From the NCBI RefSeq assembly GCF_008000935.1, contig NZ_CP042831.1, forward strand, positions 3,162,001-3,226,000: DNA of 64,000 nucleotides, in the 5' to 3' direction. Below the pieces are notes generated by a model. The model worked only from the letters and a program-made list of their open reading frames with translations. It made no database searches and was not told the DNA's origin. Both the position numbers and the translations under genes were made by a program. The DNA comes from Flavobacterium alkalisoli (GTDB lineage Bacteria; Bacteroidota; Bacteroidia; Flavobacteriales; Flavobacteriaceae). Numbering within the stretch: the first letter of the stretch is position 1; each line of letters starts with the position of its first letter. Below, piece by piece: positions 8,309 to 17,911 of the stretch.

Positions 8309-9238
8309 TTATTGCTTAATCTTTGAAGCTAACAGATAGATAACAGCCATCCTGACCGCTACCCCATTCTCAACCTGATTTAATATTACAGACTGCTGAG
8401 AATCTGCTACATCACTTGTAATCTCAACACCTCTGTTAATTGGCCCCGGGTGCATAATTACAATTTCCTTGTTTAGGGAATCAAGTAATTCTTTATCAAC
8501 TCCGTATTGTTGTGTATATTCTCTGGTAGACGGGAAGTAATTTACATCAAGGCGTTCATTTTGAACTCTTAGCATATTAGCCACATCACACCATTCTAAA
8601 GCTTTGCGTAAGTTAGGCTCAACTTTAACCCCTAAAGAATCAATATATCTTGGTATAAGGGTTTTTGGTCCGCAAACCATAACTTCTGCACCCTGCATCT
8701 GTAATGCGAATATATTAGAAAGTGCTACTCTTGAGTGAAGTATATCTCCAACAATAACTACCTTCTTACCTCCTACTTCACCTAATCTTTCTCTTATAGT
8801 ATAAGAATCCAGCAATCCCTGTGTAGGGTGTTCATGGGCTCCGTCTCCGGCATTAATAATACTTGCTCCAACATTTTGAGAAAGGAAGTGTGCAGCTCCC
8901 GGATTTGAGTGACGCATAACCACCATGTCCACTTTCATGGAAAGTATATTATTTACGGTATCTATAAGCGTTTCCCCTTTCTTTACAGATGACTGTGCAG
9001 CCGAAAAACTGATCACATCTGCCGAAAGTCTTTTTTGAGCAAGCTCAAAAGAAAGCTTAGTACGCGTACTGTTCTCAAAAAATATATTAGCTATTGTAAT
9101 ATCCCTTAGAGAAGGAACTTTTTTAATAGGTCGGTTAATTACTTCTTTAAAATGGTCGGCCGTTTCAAAAATAAGGTCAATATCAGCTTTGTTGATATAT
9201 TTAATTCCTAATAAATGATTAACGCTTAATTCTTTCAT
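8309..9238 (-). CDS. pyrB: Aspartate carbamoyltransferase, catalytic chain
   Basis: 309 residues, the normal length for the PyrB catalytic subunit. The carbamoyl-phosphate loop is FENSTRTKLSFE, the second signature is HPTQGLLD, and the aspartate-binding region contains MLRVQNER. It makes N-carbamoyl-aspartate, the first committed step of UMP synthesis. It starts 21 bases after pyrR, so the two are an operon, as in many Bacteroidota. No pyrI regulatory chain is nearby. Confidence 0.95.
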   Translation of the reverse strand: MKELSVNHLLGIKYINKADIDLIFETADHFKEVINRPIKKVPSLRDITIANIFFENSTRTKLSFELAQKRLSADVISFSAAQSSVKKGETLIDTVNNILSMKVDMVVMRHSNPGAAHFLSQNVGASIINAGDGAHEHPTQGLLDSYTIRERLGEVGGKKVVIVGDILHSRVALSNIFALQMQGAEVMVCGPKTLIPRYIDSLGVKVEPNLRKALEWCDVANMLRVQNERLDVNYFPSTREYTQQYGVDKELLDSLNKEIVIMHPGPINRGVEITSDVADSQQSVILNQVENGVAVRMAVIYLLASKIKQ

Positions 9239-9259
9239 TGCTGTTACTTGCTGTTACGC

Positions 9260-9793
9260 CTATATTAAATAAACACTATCCTCTCCTTCGTTTTGCTCCC
9301 AGGTTACTTTTACCTTTTCGTCATTTATGGCATCTACCTGCCTCCCCCTGTAATCAGGCTGAATAGGTAAATGACGGCTAAAACGCCTATCTATAAGTAC
9401 AAGCAGTTCTATTTCTGACGGACGCCCGAAAGACTGTATTGCAGTTAGTGCCGCACGAATGCTTCTACCTGTATACAATACATCATCAATAAAAACTACC
9501 TTTTTATTTTCTACCAAAAAGTCTATTTGGGTTTTATTAGCCTCTAAAGGCTTATCAGACCTACGAAAATCGTCTCTGAAAAAAGTAATATCCAAAAACC
9601 CTAACGGGACGTTTTTTACATTGTATTCCTGCTCAAGCAGTTGTTTTATACGTTCTGCCAGATAACGGCCTCTGGGCTGTAATCCAATAAGTATCGTATC
9701 CGAAAAATCAAGATGTTTTTCAATTAACTGGCAGGCCAAACGATTAAGGATGATATTGACTTCTTTTGAAGTTAGCAATATTTTATGGCTCAT
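9260..9793 (-). CDS. pyrR: PyrR: pyrimidine regulator / uracil phosphoribosyltransferase
   Basis: 177 residues with the type I phosphoribosyltransferase PRPP loop VVFIDDVLYTGRSIRAAL and the N-terminal LTSKEVNIILNRLA helix typical of PyrR. In Firmicutes PyrR binds pyr leader mRNA; in Bacteroidota the regulatory role is less established, and I see no clear attenuator hairpin in the roughly 165 bases upstream. It is the first gene of the minus-strand series beginning with pyrR-pyrB. Confidence 0.92.
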   Translation of the reverse strand: MSHKILLTSKEVNIILNRLACQLIEKHLDFSDTILIGLQPRGRYLAERIKQLLEQEYNVKNVPLGFLDITFFRDDFRRSDKPLEANKTQIDFLVENKKVVFIDDVLYTGRSIRAALTAIQSFGRPSEIELLVLIDRRFSRHLPIQPDYRGRQVDAINDEKVKVTWEQNEGEDSVYLI

Positions 9794-9962
9794 AGTGCTG
9801 TGTTAAGTTTGGAGTGTAAAAGTAGTGAAAAAACAGAATTAGAAAAAATAACATATCATATTTAATCACCTATTTTCTTCAGGCAGGCTTAAGATTAATT
9901 TAATTTTAACTAAATACGGTTTTTAGTGCTTTAATTTTATATCGAACCTAAAAACAAGAGAT

Positions 9963-10130
9963 ATGAAAAAGAGAATGTTGAAATTAAGCTTTTTAGCTTT
10001 AATGTTAACCACACTTACCGGTTGTGAACTTGCAGGAGATATTTTTGAAGCCGGCATGGGAGTAGGTATTTTTATTGTAATTGTTGTTATAATACTTATA
10101 ATATGGCTTATAAGTAAGTTTAGGAAATAA
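9963..10130 (+). CDS. Small lipoprotein with C-terminal transmembrane helix, 55 aa
   Basis: A short gene of 55 codons (ATG 9963, TAA 10128-10130). The peptide begins MKKRMLKLSFLALMLTTLTG with the lipobox LTGC, giving a predicted lipid-anchored Cys21, followed by ELAGDIFEAGMGVG, a hydrophobic helix (IFIVIVVIILIIWLI) and SKFRK. Similar short proteins with a GDIF(E/K)AGM motif are widespread in Bacteroidota and are sometimes mislabelled phosphatidate cytidylyltransferase; no enzyme domain can fit. It stands alone, divergent from pyrR, and ends at a strong bidirectional terminator shared with rho. Function unknown. Confidence 0.75.
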   Translation: MKKRMLKLSFLALMLTTLTGCELAGDIFEAGMGVGIFIVIVVIILIIWLISKFRK

Positions 10131-10163
10131 AAAAAAGCCCCGCATTTAGCAGGGCTTTTTTTT
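10129..10163. terminator. Bidirectional Rho-independent terminator
   Basis: An A-run, the stem GCCC(C)GC...GC(A)GGGC with an ATTTA loop and a T-run lie between the convergent small lipoprotein gene and rho, so the hairpin can end both transcripts. Confidence 0.85.
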
Positions 10164-10164
10164 A

Positions 10165-11946
10165 TTAGTCATCGTTCATGGAAAGAAGAAACTCTTCATT
10201 GTTTCTTGTTTTCTTGAATCGGTCGTTTATAAAGTCCATAGCTTCAACCGGGTTCATATCCGCAAGATATTTCCTCATGATCCACATACGCTGTATTGTT
10301 TTCTCATCAAGAAGAAGGTCATCCCTACGTGTACTTGAAGAAGTAAGGTCGATAGCCGGGAATATACGTCTGTTGGCAATCTTACGATCAAGCTGAAGCT
10401 CCATATTACCTGTACCTTTAAATTCTTCAAAGATAACTTCGTCCATTTTAGAACCGGTATCTGTAAGGGCTGTAGCAATAATACTTAAAGATCCTCCTCC
10501 TTCTATGTTACGTGCAGCACCAAAGAAACGTTTTGGTTTTTGAAGTGCATTTGCATCAACACCACCACTTAATACTTTACCTGAAGCAGGCTGAACTGTA
10601 TTGTAAGCTCTTGCCAAACGGGTAATAGAGTCAAGAAGTATAACCACGTCGTGGCCACACTCTACAAGGCGCTTGGCTTTTTCAAGCACTATGTTTGCAA
10701 CCTTTACGTGGCGTTCTGCAGGTTCATCAAAAGTTGAAGCAATAACTTCTCCTCTTACACTACGCTGCATATCAGTAACCTCTTCAGGTCTTTCATCAAT
10801 AAGTAATACAATCAGGTAAACTTCAGGATGATTTGCTGCTATAGAGTTAGCAATATCCTTTAAAAGCATTGTTTTACCTGTTTTAGGCTGGGCAACGATC
10901 ATACCACGCTGACCTTTACCTATAGGTGAAAACAAATCAATAATTCTTGTAGATATAGTACTTTGCTTATTAGCAAGATTAAACTTTTCTTCAGGGAAAA
11001 GTGGTGTAAGGTGCTCAAAAGAAACCCTGTCCCTTACAACCTGAGGATCGTGTCCGTTAATTTTTAATACCCTAACTAACGGGAAGTATTTCTCCCCTTC
11101 TTTAGGAGGGCGAACCACACCTTTTACAGTATCTCCTGTTTTTAGACCAAAAAGTCGTATTTGAGAGTTTGATAAATAAATATCATCCGGAGATGCCAGG
11201 TAATTATAGTCAGATGAACGTAAGAAACCATAGCCATCAGGCATCATTTCAAGAACACCTTCACTCTCAATAATTCCGTCGAACTCATAATCGGGTTCTC
11301 TGAAATTTTGCTTCTTCTTATAACTCGGATGATTTGGATTGTTTGCATTAGCACGTTCTATTTGCGCTAAACGCTCTTCTTCCGATATCTGAGCTTTTGT
11401 GGACTTACTTTCTGCAGGTTTTTGGTTTTTCTGCCTGTTATCCGGTATATTTTTCTTCCTGTTATCTTCTTTTGGCTGAACAGGTGCTTCTGTTTTTGCT
11501 TCAGCAGCCGGCTGCTGTGTAGTTTCAGGCTCTTTTACAGGGCGCTGAGGTTTAAAGTCAGCTTTTTTAGCCACTATATTTTTCTCTTTTGCATTTTCCT
11601 GTATAACCGGTTTTGTTTCGACAACCTTTTCAGCAGTAACTTTAGTCTCTTCCTGTTTAGGTTGTTCCTGTTTTACAGGAGCCTTTTTATTTACAGGGGC
11701 TTTATCATTAGCAATCCTTGCTCTTTTTGGCTTTTCTGCCTGTGGCGCAGCTGTTTCTTTTGCTGCTGCCGGTGCCGGTTCATCAAATAAAGGTTTTATT
11801 TGTGCCGGGTTTGCAGCCTGGTGGTCTAAAATCTGGTAAACAAGCTCGTCTTTTTTTAAGCCGCGGTATTTACTGATCTTAGCTTTTTTAGCAATTTCCT
11901 GAAGCTCGGGAAGCTTCATTTCTTTTAGTTCGGAAATATCAAACAT
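10165..11946 (-). CDS. rho: Transcription termination factor Rho with long N-terminal insert
   Basis: 593 residues against about 420 in E. coli. Order: Rho N-terminal helical domain (residues 1-50, [19 protein letters not shown]), then a low-complexity region of about 170 residues rich in Lys, Pro, Ala, Gln and Glu, then the RNA-binding cold-shock-like domain ([20 protein letters not shown]), then the RecA-like motor with Walker [11 protein letters not shown], Walker [17 protein letters not shown] and Q/R loops. Rho is a hexameric RNA-dependent helicase that ends transcription. Long disordered inserts are typical of Bacteroidota; in Bacteroides thetaiotaomicron that region has been reported to support phase separation. 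Flanked by a terminator and transcribed alone. Confidence 0.96.
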   Translation of the reverse strand: MFDISELKEMKLPELQEIAKKAKISKYRGLKKDELVYQILDHQAANPAQIKPLFDEPAPAAAKETAAPQAEKPKRARIANDKAPVNKKAPVKQEQPKQEETKVTAEKVVETKPVIQENAKEKNIVAKKADFKPQRPVKEPETTQQPAAEAKTEAPVQPKEDNRKKNIPDNRQKNQKPAESKSTKAQISEEERLAQIERANANNPNHPSYKKKQNFREPDYEFDGIIESEGVLEMMPDGYGFLRSSDYNYLASPDDIYLSNSQIRLFGLKTGDTVKGVVRPPKEGEKYFPLVRVLKINGHDPQVVRDRVSFEHLTPLFPEEKFNLANKQSTISTRIIDLFSPIGKGQRGMIVAQPKTGKTMLLKDIANSIAANHPEVYLIVLLIDERPEEVTDMQRSVRGEVIASTFDEPAERHVKVANIVLEKAKRLVECGHDVVILLDSITRLARAYNTVQPASGKVLSGGVDANALQKPKRFFGAARNIEGGGSLSIIATALTDTGSKMDEVIFEEFKGTGNMELQLDRKIANRRIFPAIDLTSSSTRRDDLLLDEKTIQRMWIMRKYLADMNPVEAMDFINDRFKKTRNNEEFLLSMNDD

Positions 11947-12148
11947 GTATCAATGTTAAATTAAATTAATTGAGAGTGTATTCAAAATTTAAGTAAAAAT
12001 AAAGTGAGGGTGTATTTTTTCTGAAATATAACGCCTCGGAGAATGAAGCGCTTACGGTTTTGTATTGCAATAATACGAATTTATTTTTACTATACAATAG
12101 CTATTTTTAAAAAAGAAACCATATTTTTGTGACCGAAAATAAGAAGTA

Positions 12149-12571
12149 ATGTTACAGCGAATACAAACAGTATATCTATTTATAGCCTTTGTTGCTGCAG
12201 GTGTTTTACCTTTTGTTTTTCCTTTATGGGTTACGGCTGCCGGGGAAGAATATTTTTTTATGAAAAACCTGGCGTTTATTGCGCTGTTTGGCCTTAGTAC
12301 GACACTTTCAATTATAAGTATCGTATCATTTAAGAAAAGAAAAAGCCAGTTTGTAATGGGCAGGCTTAATATAATATTAAATTTAATTTTATTAGGATTA
12401 TTTATAATTCGGCTGCTAAACTTATCCGGAGAAACTAATAAGGATCTTATTGTTTCTGAGAAGGGTATTGGGATGATTCTTCCGATTATTTCTATCGTTT
12501 TTTTAAGCCTTGCCAATAAGGCAATCAAAAAGGACGAAGATCTCGTAAAATCAGTAGATCGATTAAGGTAA
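12149..12571 (+). CDS. DUF4293 family membrane protein
   Basis: 140 residues beginning MLQRIQTVYLF, the hallmark N-terminus of DUF4293 proteins of Bacteroidota. Four predicted membrane segments (about 6-28, 42-60, 70-90, 108-124) with a short charged tail. No catalytic motif is visible and no function is known for the family. A TAnnTTTG-like element (TATTTTTG, 12122-12129) lies 19 bases before the ATG. The gene stands between divergent rho and convergent lpd, with its own terminator. Confidence 0.85.
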   Translation: MLQRIQTVYLFIAFVAAGVLPFVFPLWVTAAGEEYFFMKNLAFIALFGLSTTLSIISIVSFKKRKSQFVMGRLNIILNLILLGLFIIRLLNLSGETNKDLIVSEKGIGMILPIISIVFLSLANKAIKKDEDLVKSVDRLR

Positions 12572-12600
12572 ACCTTTTAACTTAGTTTATTAGTGCGTTA

Positions 12601-12632
12601 AAATCCCCGCTTTATAAAGCGGGGATTTTTAG
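12601..12632 (+). terminator. Rho-independent terminator after the DUF4293 gene
   Basis: Stem AAATCCCCGC / GCGGGGATTT with a TTTATAAA loop region, followed by T residues. Confidence 0.85.
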
Positions 12633-12671
12633 TTTATACCATTCTCAGTAAACTAAATAAGGATCTAGTAT

Positions 12672-12704
12672 AAAAAAATAAACCCCGCTTAGTTGCGGGG
12701 TTTA
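12672..12704 (-). terminator. Rho-independent terminator of lpd
   Basis: Stem AAACCCCGC / GCGGGGTTT. Read on the minus strand it is followed by TATTTTTTTA, placing it just after the lpd stop codon. Confidence 0.85.
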
Positions 12705-12725
12705 TATATGATATAAAATATCTTA

Positions 12726-14132
12726 TTATACGTGTAATGCTCTGTTATCAGTTGCAGCAAGTGCAGCCTCTTTTACAGCTTCAGCATAAGTAGGGTGAGC
12801 ATGAGACATTCTTGAAATATCCTCTGCAGACGCTTTAAACTCCATAGCTGTAACAGCCTCAGCAATTAAATCGGCAACACGGGCACCAATCATGTGTACA
12901 CCAAGAACTTCATCAGTTTTTGCATCAGCAAGGATTTTTACAAATCCGTCAGTATCCATACTTGCACGAGAACGACCTAATGCTTTGAAAGGGAAACTAC
13001 CTGACTTGTACTCAACACCAGCCTCTTTTAATTGCTCTTCTGTTTTACCAACAGCAGCAACCTCAGGCCATGTATAAACTACACCAGGTATCAGGTTATA
13101 ATCAATATGTGGTTTTTGTCCTGCAAGAGTCTCTGCTACAAATACACCTTCTTCCTCTGCTTTGTGAGCAAGCATAGCACCACGTACTACGTCACCAATA
13201 GCATAGATATTAGATACATTAGTTTGTAAATGATCGTTAACCTCTATCATTCCCCTGTCAGAAACTTTAATTCCTGCTTTATCAGCATTTAATCCGTCTG
13301 TAAAAGGACGACGACCTACAGAAACTAAAGAGTAATCACCATCAAGAGTAATCGTTTCTCCTTTAGCGTTTTCTGCCTGTACCTGTACTCCTTCTCCACT
13401 TCTCTCTACAGATTTCACTTTGTGAGAAGTATAGAATTTCATACCTTGTTTTTTAAGTACTTTAGTAAGTTCTTTTGATAAACCACCATCCATACCAGGA
13501 ATAATTCTGTCCAGATACTCCACTACAGATACCTGAGCTCCAAGGCGAAGGTAAACCTGACCTAACTCAAGACCAATAACACCACCACCAATAACGATAA
13601 GGTGTTTAGGTACTTCTTTAAGTTTAAGTGCTTCTGTAGAAGTAATTATTCTTTCTTTGTCTATTTTGATAAAAGGCAATGAAGATGGTTTAGAACCTGT
13701 AGCTATAATAGTATTTTTAGCTTCGATAACCTCTTCAGAACCGTCATTTGTAGTCACTTTAATATGAGTGGCATCTTCAAATGAACCAACACCGGCAAAA
13801 ACAGTTATCTTGTTTTTGTCCATAAGGTATTTAATTCCGCTAACGTTCTGATCTACAACTCCCTGTTTACGGGCAATCATTTGCTCAAAGTTAACTTTTA
13901 TCTCTCCCGGAATATCAATACCATGCTCCTTAAAGTGAGATATAGCATCGTGATAATGGTGAGAAGAATCAAGTAGAGCTTTAGATGGAATACAACCTAC
14001 GTTAAGGCAAGTACCGCCAAGTGTAGGGTATTTTTCTATGATTGCGGTATTAAAACCTAATTGAGCACAACGGATTGCAGCTACATATCCGCCGGGTCCA
14101 GAGCCTATAACGACTACGTCAAATGAACTCAT
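12726..14132 (-). CDS. lpdA: Dihydrolipoyl dehydrogenase (E3)
   Basis: 468 residues. FAD-binding GSGPGGYVAAIRCAQLG at the N-terminus, the redox-active disulfide GGTCLNVGCIPSKALL (Cys43 and Cys48), the NAD-binding GGGVIGLELGQVYLRLG, the second FAD contact YAIGDV, and the C-terminal dimer-interface histidine/glutamate HAHPTYAEAV. It reoxidises the lipoyl groups of 2-oxoacid dehydrogenases or the glycine cleavage system. Transcribed alone here, with no E1/E2 neighbours, as is common in this group. Confidence 0.96.
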   Translation of the reverse strand: MSSFDVVVIGSGPGGYVAAIRCAQLGFNTAIIEKYPTLGGTCLNVGCIPSKALLDSSHHYHDAISHFKEHGIDIPGEIKVNFEQMIARKQGVVDQNVSGIKYLMDKNKITVFAGVGSFEDATHIKVTTNDGSEEVIEAKNTIIATGSKPSSLPFIKIDKERIITSTEALKLKEVPKHLIVIGGGVIGLELGQVYLRLGAQVSVVEYLDRIIPGMDGGLSKELTKVLKKQGMKFYTSHKVKSVERSGEGVQVQAENAKGETITLDGDYSLVSVGRRPFTDGLNADKAGIKVSDRGMIEVNDHLQTNVSNIYAIGDVVRGAMLAHKAEEEGVFVAETLAGQKPHIDYNLIPGVVYTWPEVAAVGKTEEQLKEAGVEYKSGSFPFKALGRSRASMDTDGFVKILADAKTDEVLGVHMIGARVADLIAEAVTAMEFKASAEDISRMSHAHPTYAEAVKEAALAATDNRALHV

Positions 14133-14202
14133 AATATAACTTTTAGTGTGTTTTAATTTTGTAGGGCAAATTTAGTCAATATCATTTACATGATACCAAA
14201 TA

Positions 14203-14231
14203 AAAAAGAGGAATTTGTATCCCTCTTTTAA
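14203..14231 (-). terminator. Probable terminator after the carboxylesterase gene
   Basis: Stem AAAAGAGG / CCTCTTTT with an AATTTGTAT loop, followed on the minus strand by TTTTTTATTTGG. Confidence 0.65.
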
Positions 14232-14250
14232 TAATTTGCTTAGTCGTTTC

Positions 14251-15873
14251 TTAAAATCCGTAATAACTATTCAGGAAAATATATCTGGCTCTGTCGGATA
14301 ACGGCGCTGCTTTAGTAACAGTATCAATGGTAATAATATTCATATTTTCCCCTGCCTTACTAACAGGCCATTGTGGTAAACCATCTCCGTTAGGATTACC
14401 TGTTATAATAAAATTGGCTATATATTGTTCTGCAAGTTCAGAAACCTTATAATCTTCCTTACTCCATTTATAAGATTCATTCTTATCCAGATTCCCTAAT
14501 AAGTACTCAATATCCGAAGCATGAGACGCCCCGGATAAAGCTGCGGGCATTGTATCTTTTTTCTGCTCTTCGCTTTTCTCCTTTAAACCGCCTGCCAGTC
14601 CTTCTGTAACGTCGCCTAATTCAGACCTTAAAGCAGGTCTTGGTTTGGCAAATTTATATACATAAGTTGGCTGACTTGTTGTGTTTTTATGCAGTTCAGC
14701 CCACTTCCATGTGCTAAAGACAATAAAATTATCGCTTGCTAATGCAGTAGCAGAGCTAATTACCTCTTCCTGAGTATTACCCGGATAAAGTTTTAATACC
14801 TCCTCTGCTTTATCTCCAAACATCTGTTCAACTTTAGTTTTATAATTTTCAGGACTTGGGTACTGTCCCTGCATAAAAGCCATATAAGGTATTTCAGTAG
14901 AGGTCCATCCTGCCAATAAAGGTATCTTAGCCTGCTCTCCGGCAGCATATATTTGAGAAGGTAGTTTAGGTAAAAAATAACCGTCTACAGTAGCCCTTGT
15001 ATTGAAAGCTCCGGGTTTTGAAGCTTCATCTAATAATTTTTCCGCAGGAATTGCCCTTAAATCTGCCAGCGATTTTGCCTTTACACGCTGTGCAAATTCA
15101 ACGCCGTGTTGCTCTGCCTCATTTAGCGGTATGGCATCAAGTGTAGGTTTTATCATAGCACCACTCTGCCCTATTGCACCTGCTATAAGATCTCTGGATA
15201 AAGGAGATGCCATTTGTGCCGATACAGATATAGACCCTGCTGATTCTCCAGCAATAGTAATCTTATCAGGATTACCGCCAAAAGCAGCAATGTTCTTTTT
15301 AACCCATACCAAAGCAGCCTGCTGATCAAGTAAACCGTAATTACCCGATGCTTTATCAGGCGCTTCTTTAGTTAACTCAGGATGAGAAAAGAACCCGAAA
15401 ATTCCTAATCTATAATTTACGGTAACTGTTACAATTCCTTTTTCTGCAAGACTTTTGCCATCATAACGCCCTTCCGACCCGTCTCCGGCAATAAATCCTC
15501 CTCCATAAAAATAAACCAATACCGGTAGCTTTTTGTCCTTAGCATCAGCAGGTACCCAGACGTTCAGATAAAGACAATCTTCACTCATACCTGAGGATCT
15601 GAAACTCATATCTCCAAAAACCGGTTTTTGCATGGCATTGTCAGCAAATTTATCTGCCTTACGTATTCCGGGCCATTCAAGAGGAGCTTGTGGTGCTTTC
15701 CATCTCAGTTCACCTACAGGAGGTTGGGCAAATGGTATTCCTTTAAAACTATGTATTCCTCCAGGTAATAAAACTCCTTCCAAAACTCCCTGCTCTACCC
15801 TAACCTCAAGTTCATTTTGAGTACAGGAAGAAACAAGTATACTTCCAAAAAGTATAAAAAGGTATTTTCTCAT
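14251..15873 (-). CDS. Carboxylesterase type B family lipoprotein
   Basis: 540 residues. An N-terminal signal peptide ends in the lipobox VSSC (Cys16), so the enzyme is probably lipid-anchored outside the inner membrane. The alpha/beta hydrolase body shows the type-B signatures: FKGIPFAQPPVGELRWKAP, EDCLYLNVWVP, the oxyanion FYGGGF, and the nucleophile elbow ITIAGESAGSISV. A candidate catalytic His is in SGASHASDIEYLLGN. Relatives include para-nitrobenzyl esterases and cholinesterase-like proteins; substrate unknown. It lies downstream of the Lrp gene with 28 bases between, so co-transcription is possible. Confidence 0.9.
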   Translation of the reverse strand: MRKYLFILFGSILVSSCTQNELEVRVEQGVLEGVLLPGGIHSFKGIPFAQPPVGELRWKAPQAPLEWPGIRKADKFADNAMQKPVFGDMSFRSSGMSEDCLYLNVWVPADAKDKKLPVLVYFYGGGFIAGDGSEGRYDGKSLAEKGIVTVTVNYRLGIFGFFSHPELTKEAPDKASGNYGLLDQQAALVWVKKNIAAFGGNPDKITIAGESAGSISVSAQMASPLSRDLIAGAIGQSGAMIKPTLDAIPLNEAEQHGVEFAQRVKAKSLADLRAIPAEKLLDEASKPGAFNTRATVDGYFLPKLPSQIYAAGEQAKIPLLAGWTSTEIPYMAFMQGQYPSPENYKTKVEQMFGDKAEEVLKLYPGNTQEEVISSATALASDNFIVFSTWKWAELHKNTTSQPTYVYKFAKPRPALRSELGDVTEGLAGGLKEKSEEQKKDTMPAALSGASHASDIEYLLGNLDKNESYKWSKEDYKVSELAEQYIANFIITGNPNGDGLPQWPVSKAGENMNIITIDTVTKAAPLSDRARYIFLNSYYGF

Positions 15874-15901
15874 AATAATGCGGTTGGTTTATGTAAATAT
15901 A

Positions 15902-16360
15902 TTATAAAGTTATCACATTTGTATTCTTCACTTCGCTAATCATAAAGGTACTGTGTGTACTGCCAATATGTTGCAAAGTAGTTAGTTTTGTCACCATAAA
16001 CTCCCTATACTCATCCATATCTGCTACATATATTTTTAATATATAGTCATAATCCCCACTTACATGGTAACATTCCACTACTTCATCAAGCCTCACTACT
16101 TCCTGTTCAAAACGTGTAAGATAGTCTTTAGCATGCTGGGTTAATTTTAAATGACAAAAAACCACAAATCCCCTATTGACCTTCTTTTGATTAAGCAGGG
16201 CAACATATTTACTGATAACCCCTTCCCTTTCCAGTTTTTTTACCCGCTCATAAACAGCTGTTACCGAAAGGTTCAGTTTAAGTGATAACTCTTTGGTAGT
16301 ACGTGTACTATCCTGCTGAAGCAGCATTAATATTTTCTTATCTGTTGCATCAAAGTTCAT
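15902..16360 (-). CDS. Lrp/AsnC family transcriptional regulator
   Basis: 152 residues: N-terminal winged HTH (DKKILMLLQQDSTRTTKELS, then LNLSVTAVYERVKKLEREGVI) and a C-terminal RAM/AsnC ligand-binding domain (VVECYHVSGDYDYILKIYVADMDEY). Such proteins form octamers that sense amino acids. It is divergent from the methionine-gamma-lyase-like gene (169 bases between), so that gene is the most likely target, with an amino acid or its sulfur derivative as possible effector. Confidence 0.92.
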   Translation of the reverse strand: MNFDATDKKILMLLQQDSTRTTKELSLKLNLSVTAVYERVKKLEREGVISKYVALLNQKKVNRGFVVFCHLKLTQHAKDYLTRFEQEVVRLDEVVECYHVSGDYDYILKIYVADMDEYREFMVTKLTTLQHIGSTHSTFMISEVKNTNVITL

Positions 16361-16529
16361 GTGAAAAATTTTCGGTTAAACTATTATTTATCTATGAGAA
16401 GTAAAAAAATAAACTAATAATATTCAAATTTATAGATTAATTGCCTAATTAAAAACCTTATTATTGATTTTTAGTTTACATTTTTGTCTCTTTGAAACAG
16501 TAATTTACTAAAAATTAAAACAAATCATC

Positions 16530-17729
16530 ATGAAATTCAACCCGGCTGACAATATTCAGGATCTGCAATATTTTGGAGAGTTTGGAGGAGTAAACCCATC
16601 TATATCAGACTCATCCACTTACACATTCCTATCTGCAAAAACAATGTTTGATACATTTGAAGGTAATGCAGAAGGATGTTATTTATATTCACGCCACTCT
16701 TCTCCAAGTAACCTTTACTTAGGTCAGGCACTTGCTGCTATGGAAGGTACCGAAACTGCTAACGTTGCAGCTTCAGGAATGGGTGCAATTACGCCTGTAT
16801 TGTTACAGCTTTGCGGAGCCGGAGATCATATCGTTTCCAGCCGTACTATATATGGAGGAACATATGCTTTCATGAAAAACTTTTTACCAAAGCTAAACAT
16901 CAATACGTCTTTTGTAGACATTACCAAACTTGATGTAGTTGAGGCAGCTATTACACCTAACACTAAAGTTTTATATTGTGAGACCGTTAGTAACCCGCTT
17001 CTTGAGGTGGCTGACATTGAAAGCCTTGCTAAAATTGCAAAAAAACACAACCTTAAACTTGTTGTAGACAATACTTTCTCTCCTCTTTCTGTATCACCTG
17101 TTAAACTGGGTGCTGATGTAGTTATACACAGTCTTACTAAATTTATTAACGGAAGTAGTGATACTGTGGGTGGTGTTACATGTGGTACTCAGGAATTTAT
17201 TGATGCCCTACGTAATGTAAACGACGGTGCAAGCATGCTTTTAGGCCCTACAATGGACAGCCTTAGAGCGGCAAGTGTACTTAAAAACTTAAGAACTTTA
17301 CATATAAGAATGAAACAGCACAGCCATAATGCTATGTATCTGGCTGAATGTTTTGAAAAAGACGGATTAAAAGTTGTTTACCCTGGTTTAGAAAGTCATC
17401 CAAGCCACAAACTTTACAAAGGCATGATTAACCCTGAGTATGGTTTTGGAGGTATGATGACAGTGGATGTTGGTACTCTTGATAAGGCTAACGAACTTAT
17501 GGAGCTTATGCAGCACAGAAATCTTGGATACCTTGCTGTAAGCTTAGGTTTCTACAAAACATTATTTAGTGCTCCGGGAACTTCCACTTCAAGTGAAATA
17601 CCAATGGACGAGCAAAAAGAAATGGGATTAACTGATGGTCTTATCCGTTTTTCAATAGGACTTGATAACGATATTGAAAGAACTTATAATATGATGAAGA
17701 GCTGTATGCAGGAGCTTGGAGTATTATAA
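16530..17729 (+). CDS. Methionine gamma-lyase-like / trans-sulfuration PLP enzyme
   Basis: 399 residues, Cys/Met-metabolism PLP fold. PLP lysine K204 in HSLTKFINGSS; the tyrosine loop is YGGTYAF (108-114); other blocks are SGMGAI and the C-terminal RFSIGLDN. Overall length and the SRHSSPSN N-terminal region resemble bacterial methionine gamma-lyases, but the loop Cys found in Pseudomonas-type enzymes (YGCT) is Gly here, as in cystathionine gamma-synthases and lyases. The reaction could therefore be gamma-elimination of methionine or cystathionine, or a sulfhydrylation; the sequence alone cannot decide. The divergent Lrp-type regulator fits a catabolic or amino-acid-responsive role. A terminator follows. 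Confidence 0.85.
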   Translation: MKFNPADNIQDLQYFGEFGGVNPSISDSSTYTFLSAKTMFDTFEGNAEGCYLYSRHSSPSNLYLGQALAAMEGTETANVAASGMGAITPVLLQLCGAGDHIVSSRTIYGGTYAFMKNFLPKLNINTSFVDITKLDVVEAAITPNTKVLYCETVSNPLLEVADIESLAKIAKKHNLKLVVDNTFSPLSVSPVKLGADVVIHSLTKFINGSSDTVGGVTCGTQEFIDALRNVNDGASMLLGPTMDSLRAASVLKNLRTLHIRMKQHSHNAMYLAECFEKDGLKVVYPGLESHPSHKLYKGMINPEYGFGGMMTVDVGTLDKANELMELMQHRNLGYLAVSLGFYKTLFSAPGTSTSSEIPMDEQKEMGLTDGLIRFSIGLDNDIERTYNMMKSCMQELGVL

Positions 17730-17754
17730 TTATTCAAACAAACATAAACAACTG

Positions 17755-17787
17755 AAAACCGTTTCTTAGGAAACGGTTTTTTTATTT
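17755..17787 (+). terminator. Rho-independent terminator
   Basis: Stem AAAACCGTTTC / GAAACGGTTTT, TTAG loop, then a T-run. Confidence 0.88.
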
Positions 17788-17911
17788 TATTCAAAAAACG
17801 TTATTAATTCTACCTCTTTTGTAACTATTCAGCAGTAAATACTACTAATTACCATTATTATATTTCAGCAAAAGTTAGAGTTTAACTAAATTCGCCATAA
17901 ATTATAAAAAC

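Noticed and set aside
9794..9962. PyrR-type attenuator upstream of pyrR
   Set aside because: I looked for hairpins and an anti-terminator in the leader and found no convincing structure.
11422..11790. 122-codon plus-strand frame, very Phe/Cys/Leu-rich, within rho
   Set aside because: Complement of the low-complexity Lys/Glu/Gln insert of Rho; the composition mirrors it exactly.
12052..12528. 158-codon minus-strand frame opposite the DUF4293 gene
   Set aside because: Antisense to a recognised membrane-protein family; no own motif or terminator.
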